A stretch of 64,000 nucleotides of DNA from NCBI RefSeq assembly GCF_900091465.1, contig NZ_FMHV01000002.1, positions 6,324,001 to 6,388,000 of the forward strand, given 5' to 3'. A program made the translations under genes and the position numbers. The DNA is from Micromonospora rhizosphaerae (GTDB lineage: Bacteria; Actinomycetota; Actinomycetes; Mycobacteriales; Micromonosporaceae). The first letter of the stretch is position 1. Each line of letters opens with the position of its first letter. Positions 1 to 8,679 of this stretch are shown here, one piece after another. Under the pieces are notes generated by a model that saw nothing but the letters and a program-made list of their open reading frames with translations, was not told the origin of the DNA and did no database searches.

Positions 1-1
1 C

Positions 2-421
2 GTGGACACCGAGCGGGGGCTTCTGGTGCCGGTCATCCACAACGCCGGCGACCTCAACCTGGGCGGCATCGCCAAGCGGATCGCCGACCTGGCGGAGCGG
101 ACCCGGGCCAACAAGATCACCCCGGACGAGATCGCCGGTGCGACGTTCACGCTGACCAACACCGGCAGCCGAGGCGCGCTCTTCGACACCCCGATCGTGC
201 CGTCGCCGCAGTCGGCGATGCTCGGCACGGGCGCCGTGGTGAAGCGTCCGGTCGTGGTCAACGACCCGGAGCTGGGCGAGGTCGTCGCGGTCCGGTCGAT
301 GGTCTACCTGGCCCTGTCGTACGACCACCGGCTGATCGACGGCGCCGACGCCGCCCGCTTCCTGGTCGCGGTCAAGGAGCGGCTGGAGGCCGGTAACTTC
401 GAGGCCGAGCTGGGTCTTTAG
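2..421 (+). CDS. sucB: 2-oxoglutarate dehydrogenase E2 (dihydrolipoyl succinyltransferase), C-terminal part
   Basis: This is the last 139 residues of the E2 acyltransferase catalytic domain; the lipoyl and E1/E3-binding domains lie off the left edge. The family transfers succinyl (or acetyl) groups from lipoamide to CoA in the 2-oxoacid dehydrogenase core. The active-site motif SYDHRLIDG is present, with the catalytic His at visible residue 109 and Asp at 113. The family segment [18 protein letters not shown] is also clear. SucB rather than a pyruvate or branched-chain E2 is inferred, because actinomycete sucB is usually linked to TIGR01777, lipB and lipA, which occur further right. A strong hairpin follows the stop codon. 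Confidence 0.88.
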   Translation: MDTERGLLVPVIHNAGDLNLGGIAKRIADLAERTRANKITPDEIAGATFTLTNTGSRGALFDTPIVPSPQSAMLGTGAVVKRPVVVNDPELGEVVAVRSMVYLALSYDHRLIDGADAARFLVAVKERLEAGNFEAELGL

Positions 422-438
422 CTCAACCGGTGACGCCC

Positions 439-475
439 GGAGGGGGGCGCGCGGCGTGCGCCGCGCGCCCCCTCC
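439..475. terminator. GC-rich hairpin after sucB
   Basis: An inverted repeat (439-455 against 460-475, one bulged G, 4-base loop) lies 18 bases after the sucB stop and just before the 3' end of the opposing dehydrogenase gene. It is placed to end transcription from both sides. Confidence 0.75.
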
Positions 476-495
476 GTCGTCCGGGGAGCTCCCGG

Positions 496-1443
496 TCAGC
501 TCCGCAGGTGCGCCTCGGAGACGTCCCAGAGCTCCTCCGCGGCCGCCGGATCGCGGGCGTACGGCGCGTAGCCGGTGCGGGTCCCGGGCTGGTTCGGCCC
601 GGCCTCCTGGCAGTCCTCGAAGTACCGCCCGCCGACGCCGTTGAGCAGCGGGGACGTGGCGACCAGCACCGAGGTGGCCGCGCCCTGCTCGGGGTTCTTC
701 CAACTGGGCTCCCCGCCGCCGCCGCTCTCCGCACGCAGCCGGGCCAGGTCCTCGTCGGTGATGTAGCGCTGGAGGTTGGTCCGGATCGCGCCCGGCATCA
801 GCGCGTTGGCGGTGATTCCGTCGTTCGCCCAGCGCCTGGTGACGTCCACCGCGAAGAGCACATTGGCCGTCTTGGACTGCCCGTACGCCGCCCACGGGTC
901 GTACGGCCGGCGCTGGAAGTGGATGTCTTCGAAGACGACCGGCGAGCGCAGGTGCGCCGACGAGCTGACCGAGACGACCCGCGCTCCCTCGGCGGCGGCC
1001 AGGGCGCGGTGCAGCCCGGTGGCCAGGGCGAAGTGGCCGAGGTGGTTGGTGGCGAACTGCATCTCCCAGCCCTGCGGCGTGCGCATCTCCGGCGTGGCCA
1101 TGATGCCCGCGTTGTTGACCAGGATGTGCAGCGGTCCGTCCCAGGTCCGAACGAACGCGGCCACCGACTCCGGGTCGGCGAGGTCCAGCGGGGCCACCAG
1201 GATCTGGTCGTTGCCGGTGGTGCCGGCAATGTCGGTGGCGGCCCGCTGGCCGGCCTCAGGATTGCGTACGGCGAGGGTGACGTCGGCCCCGGCGGCGGCG
1301 AGCGCCCGGGCGGTCTCCACGCCGATGCCTGACCCGCCGCCGGTGACGATGGCCCGCCGATTGGCGAGGTCGATCCCGCGTACCACCTCCATCGCGGTGG
1401 TCTCCCGGGAGAACGGCGTGCTGACGTGCGTACTGGTGGTCAT
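496..1443 (-). CDS. SDR family NAD(P)-dependent oxidoreductase (retinol dehydrogenase-like)
   Basis: A 315-residue classical-type short-chain dehydrogenase. It shows the cofactor motif TGGGSGIG at residues 34-41, NNAG near 110-113, a serine cluster near 160-162 and the catalytic YGQSK with Tyr187 and Lys191. Its length and the YGQSKTANVLF segment resemble retinol dehydrogenase/WWOX-like bacterial SDRs, often annotated as oxidoreductases of unknown substrate. The ATG at 1443 was chosen because homology starts about 30 residues later and a longer in-frame extension has no family features. It is convergent with sucB and divergent from the LtrA gene. Substrate is unknown. Confidence 0.85.
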   Translation of the reverse strand: MTTSTHVSTPFSRETTAMEVVRGIDLANRRAIVTGGGSGIGVETARALAAAGADVTLAVRNPEAGQRAATDIAGTTGNDQILVAPLDLADPESVAAFVRTWDGPLHILVNNAGIMATPEMRTPQGWEMQFATNHLGHFALATGLHRALAAAEGARVVSVSSSAHLRSPVVFEDIHFQRRPYDPWAAYGQSKTANVLFAVDVTRRWANDGITANALMPGAIRTNLQRYITDEDLARLRAESGGGGEPSWKNPEQGAATSVLVATSPLLNGVGGRYFEDCQEAGPNQPGTRTGYAPYARDPAAAEELWDVSEAHLRS

Positions 1444-1573
1444 GATCCATCCCTGTCGGTGGCTGCTGGACCCCGCGCTACCGGCGTTTTCCCACGCCAG
1501 ACCGGAGGTAACGCGCGCGCCGAGCTGTGCCGATTCCGGCCCCCGGCGGCCGGGGCGCTGAAAGACTCGGTCG

Positions 1574-2905
1574 GTGGGCGGCGACGGGTGGCGAAAGCGG
1601 CTCGGGCCCGCGGTGCCCATCGCCCCCGGCGCCCGGGTGGACCGGTTCGAGGTCTTCTTCGACCTGGTCTTCGTCTTTTCGTTCTTCATCATCACCCGGG
1701 CCACCGCCACGGACATCAACAGCACCAACCTGCTGCACGCCCTGCTGGTGCTCGCCGTGCTCTGGTGGTGCTGGGTCGTGCACAGCGTGGTCGCCACCCG
1801 GATCCGGCTGGGCGAGGGCTTCGTCCCGGTGCTGATGGTGGTCGGGATGGCCGCGCTGTTCACCTTCGCGCTGGCGCTCCCGCAGGCCTTCCGCACCCCC
1901 GAGAAGAACGCGGCCGGGCCGATGGTGGCGGCGCTCAGTTACGTGGTGATCCGGGTGGTGCACCTGGCCCTGTACCTGCACATCGTGCGGGACAACCCGC
2001 GCGAGCGGAAGCAGCTGCTCCGGTTCGGCCCGGAGCTGGTGATCAGCACCGGCCTGCTGCTCGTCGCCGCGCTGCTCCCGCCGCAGATCGCGGACACCGG
2101 CTGGGCCGGCCCCACCCGCGACGGGCTGTGGGCGGTGGTGGTTCTGCTCCAGTACGGCACCGGGCAATTCGTCGGCACCTGGGGTTGGAACGTCACCTCC
2201 GCCGAGCACTGGACCGAGCGGTACGACCTCATCCTGATCATCGCCCTCGGTGAGTCGGTCATCTCGGTCGGCGTCGGCAGCAACCTGCTCGGTCAGCCCC
2301 CGACTTGGCCGGCCGTCGCCGCCGCCATACTCGGCATCGTCTTCACCGCCGCGCTGTGGTGGGTGCACTACGACTGGGTGGGACCCGCCGCCCGGATCGC
2401 GCTGCACGCGGCGAAGGGCCAACCCCGGGTGAGGATGGCCCGGGACGCGTACGCCTACCTCTACCTGCCGATGATCGCCGGGATCATCATGTTCGCCCTG
2501 GGCGCCGAGCGGATCGTGCACATGATCGCCGATCCGCACGTCGGGCCGGAGGTGCAGGTGCACCCGCCCGCCGTACCGCTGCTCTTCGGCGGGGTGATGG
2601 TCTACCTCTGCGGCAACATGCTCTTCCAGCTCCGCACGCTGCACACGGTCACCTGGACCCGGGTGGGAACGCTGCTGGCGCTGGCCGCCGGCATCCCGAT
2701 CGGCGACCGGCTGCCGGGGCTGGCCACCCTCGGCCTGCTCACCGCCATCTGCGTGGGGCTGGTGGCGGTCGAGGTGGTGGCCTTCGCGGAGTCCCGGGAC
2801 GCCCTTCACCAGCTGGTGGTCCACGAGCGGACCAGCCACGAGCAGTACGAGTCGGGCTGGCGGGCCCGCTGGAACGAGCCGGAGCCCGGCGAGCCCTCGA
2901 CGTGA
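1574..2905 (+). CDS. Low temperature requirement protein A (LtrA) family membrane protein
   Basis: A 443-residue polytopic membrane protein of the LtrA family (Pfam PF06772). The N-terminal signature RFEVFFDLVFVFSF is present, followed by about ten to twelve hydrophobic helices. LtrA was named from a Listeria low-temperature phenotype; its biochemical role is not settled. The start is a GTG at 1574; a GTG near 1616 is possible. It stands alone, convergent with the next dehydrogenase. Two further paralogues lie at 16313 and 17504. Confidence 0.85.
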   Translation: MGGDGWRKRLGPAVPIAPGARVDRFEVFFDLVFVFSFFIITRATATDINSTNLLHALLVLAVLWWCWVVHSVVATRIRLGEGFVPVLMVVGMAALFTFALALPQAFRTPEKNAAGPMVAALSYVVIRVVHLALYLHIVRDNPRERKQLLRFGPELVISTGLLLVAALLPPQIADTGWAGPTRDGLWAVVVLLQYGTGQFVGTWGWNVTSAEHWTERYDLILIIALGESVISVGVGSNLLGQPPTWPAVAAAILGIVFTAALWWVHYDWVGPAARIALHAAKGQPRVRMARDAYAYLYLPMIAGIIMFALGAERIVHMIADPHVGPEVQVHPPAVPLLFGGVMVYLCGNMLFQLRTLHTVTWTRVGTLLALAAGIPIGDRLPGLATLGLLTAICVGLVAVEVVAFAESRDALHQLVVHERTSHEQYESGWRARWNEPEPGEPST

Positions 2906-2946
2906 GGTGGCCCCGGCTGACCCTGGAGCCGGTGGCTTGGGCACGG

Positions 2947-3954
2947 TCAGTGCCGGCGCCAGGCCAGGACGCCCACTGCCGCCCCGGTCAGACCTCCCGT
3001 AGCCACCAGTCGGTGCCGGGACAACCAGGCCTGTGCACTGTGGCTGTGCGACCGTGGGGTAAAGCTGCCGTGTGCCCCCTGGTCCTCGCCGCCCGGCCCG
3101 TCCACCGGGTGCCACAGGTTCGCCGGCCGGTCCGGCGGCGCGGGCCGGTCCGTCTGCTGCGAGTCGTACGCGGTGCGGGCCAGATAGCGGTCGAGCAGAC
3201 CGGGCACGATCCGGTTGGCGAGAATGGTCAACGCAGTGGGCGCCCCTACCCAGTATTCGCGCCGCCCGGGCCGGTCCGCGGCGGCCACGATGGCCCGGGC
3301 CGCGACCTCCGGCTCGTAGATCGGCGGCACCGGCTGGGCGCGCCGGGGCAGCCGGGACAGCAGCCAGTCGAACTGCGGCGTGTTGAGCGCCGGCAGGTGC
3401 ACCATCGTCACCTTGACCTTGCTCTTGTCGTGCAGCAGCTCGCACCGCAGCGACTCGGTGAACCCGACGACGGCGTGCTTGGCCCCGCAGTAGGCGGCCT
3501 GCAAGGGGATCCCCCGGTACGCCAGCGCCGATCCGACCTGCACGATCGTTCCGCGGTCGCGCGGGGTCATGTGGGCGAGCGCGACGCGGGTGCCGTGCAC
3601 GTAGCCGAGGTAGGTGACCTCGGTCGCGCGCCGGAACTCCTCGGGTCGGGTCTGCTGGAAGGGCGCGAAGACCGAGCTGAAGGCGTTGTTGATCCAGAGG
3701 TCGACCGGCCCCAGTTCGGCCGCCACCCGCTGCCCGGCCGCGACCACCTGGTCGTACTCGGCCATGTCCACCTCGATGGGCAGGGCCCGACTGCCGGCCG
3801 CCCGTACCTCTTCGGCGGCGGCGTCCAGCCCGGCGCGTCCTCGGGCCAGCAGCGCGATGGCGATCCCCCGCCTGGCGAGCAGCCGTGCGGTGGCCCGCCC
3901 CACCCCGGCGCTGGCGCCCGTGATCACCGCTACCCGTGCATCCTGCCTGCGCAT
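2947..3954 (-). CDS. SDR family oxidoreductase with C-terminal membrane anchor
   Basis: A 335-residue short-chain dehydrogenase with TGASAGVG at residues 12-19, Ser142 and the YCGAK catalytic motif (Tyr155, Lys159). NAG is replaced by NNAFSS. A 'RxxEYWVG' region and a proline-rich linker follow the catalytic domain. The last 20 residues form a hydrophobic segment ending in WRRH, which predicts a tail anchor. It is the last gene of a minus-strand run starting at 10712; the gap to the gene before it is 54 bases. Substrate is unknown. Confidence 0.82.
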   Translation of the reverse strand: MRRQDARVAVITGASAGVGRATARLLARRGIAIALLARGRAGLDAAAEEVRAAGSRALPIEVDMAEYDQVVAAGQRVAAELGPVDLWINNAFSSVFAPFQQTRPEEFRRATEVTYLGYVHGTRVALAHMTPRDRGTIVQVGSALAYRGIPLQAAYCGAKHAVVGFTESLRCELLHDKSKVKVTMVHLPALNTPQFDWLLSRLPRRAQPVPPIYEPEVAARAIVAAADRPGRREYWVGAPTALTILANRIVPGLLDRYLARTAYDSQQTDRPAPPDRPANLWHPVDGPGGEDQGAHGSFTPRSHSHSAQAWLSRHRLVATGGLTGAAVGVLAWRRH

Positions 3955-4008
3955 GTCGTCCCTCCCGGTCTCGCCCGTCAGCCCACTCCTACCCGCTGCT
4001 CGCGCATC

Positions 4009-4437
4009 TCATCGCCGGCCGCCCCGCCCCGAGCGGACCTGGCCGAGCCCACGCAGCCGAGTCCTCCGGCCGGTCCATCGCCGCGGGTGGCGGGCCGCGC
4101 CGAGGTCGAGCAGCATCCAGCCGCCGGCGATGGCGGTGTCGAGCAGGGCGAGTCGCCGCTGTCGCCGGTCGACGCCGGCGAGCGCCACGGCGGTCAGCGC
4201 GTGCAGCCCGTCCGCCGCCGCACCGACGGTGAGCACCGCGGGAGTCGGCCGGCGCAAGGTCAGCGCCGCCTGGGCCAGGTGCCGCACGCCGAGCACCCGC
4301 AGGGTCGCCACCGCGAGACCGGTGGGCCGGCCCAGCCGGCGCAGCACCCGGCGCGGCACGGCGCTCAGCGTGCCGCCCCAGACCAGTCGCGCGATCGCGC
4401 TGGTGTGCCAGACCGGCACCGCTGTCGTCGCGTCCAT
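4009..4437 (-). CDS. Hypothetical hydrophobic protein
   Basis: 142 residues with two or three hydrophobic stretches (about 40-60, 66-84 and 95-108) separated by arginine-rich segments, and a basic C-terminus. It lies 24 bases downstream of the enolase-superfamily gene and 54 bases upstream of the SDR, so it is probably co-transcribed. I do not recognise the family. It could be a small membrane partner of the neighbouring oxidoreductases. Confidence 0.6.
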   Translation of the reverse strand: MDATTAVPVWHTSAIARLVWGGTLSAVPRRVLRRLGRPTGLAVATLRVLGVRHLAQAALTLRRPTPAVLTVGAAADGLHALTAVALAGVDRRQRRLALLDTAIAGGWMLLDLGAARHPRRWTGRRTRLRGLGQVRSGRGGRR

Positions 4438-4461
4438 CGCGCCCTCCTCTCCTCGGCCGCC

Positions 4462-5541
4462 TCAGCGCACCCGGTACGTCTCCGTCTCGGCCGCGCGCAG
4501 CTCCAGCCCGTGGCCCGGTCGTTCCAACACCACCGGTACGCTGCCGCCGGTCGCGGGCGCCGCCCCGTCGAAGAACATCGACTCGATCCGGACGTGATCG
4601 TGGAACCACTCCATGTGCCGGAGGTTCGGCGTCGCGGCGGCCACCGGCAGGTGCTGCTGGGGTGCGCAGTGCGCCGAGACCTCCAGGCCCGACGCGGCGG
4701 CCACCGCCGCTGCCCGCAGGAACTCGGTGATGCCGCCGCACCGGGTGACGTCGATCTGCAGGCAGTCGACGTACGGGGCCATCCGCTGGAAGTAGACCAG
4801 GTCGAAGCCGTACTCGCCGGCCGTCACGTCGGGCAGGACCTGGTCGCGAACCAGTCCGAGGCCGGCCAGGTCGTCCGAGCTGACCGGCTCCTCGTACCAG
4901 CGCAGGTCGAGGTCGGCCGCGGCGCGGGCCACCCGGAGCGCCTGCTTGCGCTGGTAGGCGCCGTTCGCGTCGACGTACAGCTCGGCGTCGTCACCGATGC
5001 TGCGCCGGGCGGCGGCCATCCGGGCCAGGTCGCGGGAGACCTCGGTCCCCCCGGACTCACCGATCTTGATCTTCACGCGGGGGATGCCGTCGTCGTACAG
5101 CCAACCGGACAACTGCCGGTGCTGGCGCTCCGCGTCGTAGGTGGTGAACCCGCCGCTGGCGTACACCGGGACCTGGCGGCGGGCCGTGCCCAGCAGCCGG
5201 GCCAGCGGCAACCCGTGCCTGCGTGCCTTGAGGTCCCAGACCGCGCAGTCCGCCGCGGAGAGCGCCAGCCCCGCGACCCCCGGCCGTCCGGCGTTCCGCA
5301 ACGTCCGCTGCATGACTGACCAGATCGCCGGAACGTCGTCCGGGTCGAGCTCGGTCACCACCGGCGCGAACTGCTCGGCCACCACCGGGACCGCCGCGGC
5401 GGGCCCGTACGTCCAGCCGATCCCGGTGTGCCCGTCGGCCTCGGCCTGGACCAGCACCAGCGTGGTGCTGGTCCAGGCGAAGGTGCCGTCGCCCTCGGGC
5501 GCGTCGGTGGGCACCCGGTACGCCGTCGCGGTCAGTCGCAC
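4462..5541 (-). CDS. Enolase-superfamily enzyme (mandelate racemase/muconate lactonizing type)
   Basis: A 359-residue member of the enolase superfamily. Such enzymes abstract a proton alpha to a carboxylate with Mg2+ help. The KxK catalytic lysines are Lys157 and Lys159. The metal ligands fit Asp191 (DANGA), Glu217 (EEP) and Glu243 (GEYGF). Asp264 lies in IDVTRCGG and His291 in SAHCAP, the usual general acid/base dyad of the mandelate racemase group. A sugar-acid dehydratase or racemase is likely, but the substrate cannot be read from sequence. It starts 6 bases after the upstream oxidase stop, so they share a transcript. Confidence 0.85.
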   Translation of the reverse strand: MRLTATAYRVPTDAPEGDGTFAWTSTTLVLVQAEADGHTGIGWTYGPAAAVPVVAEQFAPVVTELDPDDVPAIWSVMQRTLRNAGRPGVAGLALSAADCAVWDLKARRHGLPLARLLGTARRQVPVYASGGFTTYDAERQHRQLSGWLYDDGIPRVKIKIGESGGTEVSRDLARMAAARRSIGDDAELYVDANGAYQRKQALRVARAAADLDLRWYEEPVSSDDLAGLGLVRDQVLPDVTAGEYGFDLVYFQRMAPYVDCLQIDVTRCGGITEFLRAAAVAAASGLEVSAHCAPQQHLPVAAATPNLRHMEWFHDHVRIESMFFDGAAPATGGSVPVVLERPGHGLELRAAETETYRVR

Positions 5542-5547
5542 CGGCGG

Positions 5548-8500
5548 TCACCGCGCCCTGCGCACTCGCGCGGCGAGCGCGACCGCCGGGGCGAGCGCGG
5601 CCAGGCCGACCGCCCCGACGGCGAGCAGACGGGCCGCTGGGGACGGCCCGGCGGGCCGCTCGGCCCACTGGCGTTCCGGGCGGGGCGACACCCGATCGGC
5701 GTGCAGGCCGGCGCGAAGCAGCTCGGCGAGATGGATCGCGGACCGGCCGTCGGCGGCGCCCTGTTCGACCTGGGTACGGCAGCTGAAGCCGTCGGCCAGG
5801 ATCACGTCGGTCTCGTCGGCGTCCCGTACGGCGGGCAGCAGCACCCGCTCGGCGCAGGCCTCGGAGACCTCGTAGTGCCCCTTCTCGAAGCCGAAGTTCC
5901 CGGCCAGCCCGCAGCAGCCGGAGTCGAGAAAGTCCGCCCGGACCCCGGCCTCGCTGAGCACCGCCTGGTCGGCGGCGGTGCCGAGGACGGCGTGCTGGTG
6001 GCAGTGGGTCTGGATCAGCGCGTGCGCGGGCAGGCGGGGCGGCCGCCAGCCCGGGGTGTGGTCGTGCAGCAGCTCGGCCAGGGTGGCCGTCTGCTTCTGC
6101 AGCCGGGTGACGTCCTCGTCGTCGGGGAAGAGTTCGTGGGCGTCGCTGCGGAACACCGCCGTGCAGGAGGGTTCCAGACCCACCACTGCGGTGCCGGCGC
6201 GCAGGTGGGGTCGGAGCACCTCCACCGTCCGCCGCAGGACCTTCTTCCCGATGCCGAGCTGTCCGGTGGAGATCCAGGTCAGCCCGCAGCAGACCGGCTG
6301 CTCCGGCACCCGCACCCGCCAGCCCGCCGCCTCCAGCACCTCGACCGCCGCCTGCGCGACGCCGGGGTGGAAGTGGTTGGTGAAGGTGTCCGGCCAGAGC
6401 AGCACCTCCCCGCGCGAGCCGTCGCCGGAGGGCCGCCGGTTGGCGAACCAGCGCTGGAAGGATTCCGGCGCGAAGACGGGGATCTTCCGACGCTGGTCGA
6501 TGCCGCCGACCAGCTTCGCGAGCTGACCCAACCCGGGGGCCTGGGTCAGCGCGTTCACCGCCCGGGGCGCCCGGGCGGCGACGGCGGCCGCCACCGGCAG
6601 CCACCCCATCGAGTAGTGGGGGCGGGGGCGAAGCCGGCCCCGGTAGTGGTGGGAGAGGAACTCCGCCTTGTACGTGGCCATGTCGACGTTGACCGGGCAG
6701 TCGGATTTGCAGCCCTTGCAGGCCAGGCAGAGGTCGAGGGCGTCGCGCACGGCCGTGGAGCGCCAGCCGTCGCCGATGGTGCCGCCCCGCGCGGTCCCGT
6801 CGAGCATCTCGAAGAGCAGCCGGGAACGGCCGCGGGTGGAGTGCTCCTCCTCCCGGGTGACCATGTAGGACGGACACATCACGCCGCCGTGCTGCCGCCG
6901 GCACATGCCGACGCCGACGCAGCGCAGCACCGCCCGACCGAAGCTGCCGGAGTCGTCGGGGTAGCGGAAGTCGGTCTCCCACCCGCCGTGGTTGTAGTCG
7001 ACGCCGAGCCGGAGCTGGCTGTCCAGCGGGTACGGCGCCACCAGCTTGCCCGGGTTCATCCGGTCGTCGGGGTCGAAGATGGCCTTGAACTGCCCGAACG
7101 CGCGGATCAGCCGGTCGCCGAAGATCTTCCCCAGCAGTTCGCCGCGGGCCTGCCCGTCACCGTGTTCCCCGGAGATGGAGCCGCCGTACGAGACCACCAG
7201 GTCCGCGGCGCGCTCGACGAACGAGCGGAACTGGCGTACGCCCTCCGCGGTCGTCATCTTGAACGGGATCCGGGTGTGTACGCACCCCTGCCCGAAGTGC
7301 CCGTACAGCGACGCCTTTTCGAAGCCGTACTCCCGATAGAGGCGCTCGAGATCCCGCAGGTAGTCGCCGAGCCGGTCCGGGGCGACCGCCGAGTCCTCCC
7401 AGCCCTCCCAGGTGTCGGGCTCATTCGGGACCCGGGCGGTCGCCCCGAGCCCGGCTTCGCGGACCAGCCACATCTGCTCCTCGTCGGCCTCGTCGTCGAA
7501 CCGGTGCACGCCCGGCCCGCCCTCGCGGCGCAGTCCCGTGAGCATCCGATGAGCGGCGGCGTCCGCCTCCTGGTCGGTGTCCCCGCCCATCTGGATCATG
7601 AGCCAGGCGCCATCCTCGGGCAGCTTGTGCAGGGCCGCCGGATGCAGGTTCTTGCGCTTCTCGAAGTTGATCAGCTTGTGGTCGATTCCCTCCAGCGCGA
7701 TCGGGCGGTACGGCAGGATCCGGGGTAGGTCGTCGGCCGCGGCGGCGATGTCCGGGTAGGACAGGAACACCATGGACTTGGCCCGCACCACCGGCAGCAG
7801 CTTCAGCCGGGCCCGCAGCACCGTGACCAGGGTCCCCTCGGAACCGACCAGCGCCTGGGCCAGGTTGAAGTTCTTCTCCGGCAGCAGGCTGTCCAGGTTG
7901 TATCCGGAGACCCGGCGCGGGATGTGGGGGAAGCGGGTGCGGATCTCCGCCAGGTACTCGTCCCGCAGGGCCCGCAACCGGGCGTAGATCTCGGCCTGGC
8001 GGCCACCGCGGCGCTGGATCTCGGCATACTGCTCGTCGGTGGTCTCGCCGACCCACATCCGGGTGCCGTCGTAGAGCAGCACCTCCATCTCGACGATGTT
8101 GTCGACCACCTTGCCGCTGTGCTGCGCGGACGATCCGCACGAGTTGTTGCCGATCATCCCGCCGATGGCGCAGCAGTCGTGGGTGGATGGCCGGGGACCA
8201 AACTCCAGTCCCTCGGGGGCCAGCAGTTCGTTGAGCGTGTCGAGCACGATCCCCGGCTCGACCAGGCAGGTGCGCGCCTCCCGGTCGACCTCCAGCAGCC
8301 GGTTGCAGTACTTCGACCAGTCGATGATCACGGCCACGTTGGTGACCTGCCCAGCCAGGCTGGTACCGCCGCCGCGGGAAAGCACCGGTGCGCCGTGCCG
8401 GCGGCAGACCGCGACGGCGGCCACCGCCGCCTCGACGGTCCGTGGCACCACCAGGCCGAGCGGCACCTCGCGGTAGTTGGAACCACCGGTGGAGTACGCC

Positions 8501-8679
8501 CCCCGTGAGCCGGCGTCGAAGCGCACCTCGCCGTCCACCGCGGCACGCAGATCGGCGGCGAGTGCGGCCAGGTCGACATCCTGCGCGGGCTCGGGCGGTC
8601 GCAGGACGGGCTCGGGCAGGGACACCGGCCTCGCGGCCGGAGCTGCCGTGCGTGCGGTGCCGGTGCCGCGCCGCGTCAT
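5548..8679 (-). CDS. FAD-linked oxidase fused to Fe-S (GlpC/CCG-type) domain, tail-anchored
   Basis: A 1043-residue D-lactate/glycolate-dehydrogenase-like fusion. Residues about 55-550 form a FAD-binding PCMH and FAD-oxidase C domain (GGGTSLAGQ, GGMIGNNSCGS, SGEHGDGQAR). This is followed by a ferredoxin-like motif with cysteines in CVGVGMCRR and CLACKGCKSDCPVN. Two CCG-type segments follow (CCGLTW and SGCCGLAGNFG). The last 25 residues are hydrophobic and end in RVRRAR, suggesting a membrane anchor. The start ATG overlaps the upstream stop (ATGA at 8679-8676). The open frame upstream of this ATG is antisense read-through of the TPP enzyme. It probably oxidises a 2-hydroxyacid and passes electrons to the membrane. 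Confidence 0.88.
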   Translation of the reverse strand: MTRRGTGTARTAAPAARPVSLPEPVLRPPEPAQDVDLAALAADLRAAVDGEVRFDAGSRGAYSTGGSNYREVPLGLVVPRTVEAAVAAVAVCRRHGAPVLSRGGGTSLAGQVTNVAVIIDWSKYCNRLLEVDREARTCLVEPGIVLDTLNELLAPEGLEFGPRPSTHDCCAIGGMIGNNSCGSSAQHSGKVVDNIVEMEVLLYDGTRMWVGETTDEQYAEIQRRGGRQAEIYARLRALRDEYLAEIRTRFPHIPRRVSGYNLDSLLPEKNFNLAQALVGSEGTLVTVLRARLKLLPVVRAKSMVFLSYPDIAAAADDLPRILPYRPIALEGIDHKLINFEKRKNLHPAALHKLPEDGAWLMIQMGGDTDQEADAAAHRMLTGLRREGGPGVHRFDDEADEEQMWLVREAGLGATARVPNEPDTWEGWEDSAVAPDRLGDYLRDLERLYREYGFEKASLYGHFGQGCVHTRIPFKMTTAEGVRQFRSFVERAADLVVSYGGSISGEHGDGQARGELLGKIFGDRLIRAFGQFKAIFDPDDRMNPGKLVAPYPLDSQLRLGVDYNHGGWETDFRYPDDSGSFGRAVLRCVGVGMCRRQHGGVMCPSYMVTREEEHSTRGRSRLLFEMLDGTARGGTIGDGWRSTAVRDALDLCLACKGCKSDCPVNVDMATYKAEFLSHHYRGRLRPRPHYSMGWLPVAAAVAARAPRAVNALTQAPGLGQLAKLVGGIDQRRKIPVFAPESFQRWFANRRPSGDGSRGEVLLWPDTFTNHFHPGVAQAAVEVLEAAGWRVRVPEQPVCCGLTWISTGQLGIGKKVLRRTVEVLRPHLRAGTAVVGLEPSCTAVFRSDAHELFPDDEDVTRLQKQTATLAELLHDHTPGWRPPRLPAHALIQTHCHQHAVLGTAADQAVLSEAGVRADFLDSGCCGLAGNFGFEKGHYEVSEACAERVLLPAVRDADETDVILADGFSCRTQVEQGAADGRSAIHLAELLRAGLHADRVSPRPERQWAERPAGPSPAARLLAVGAVGLAALAPAVALAARVRRAR

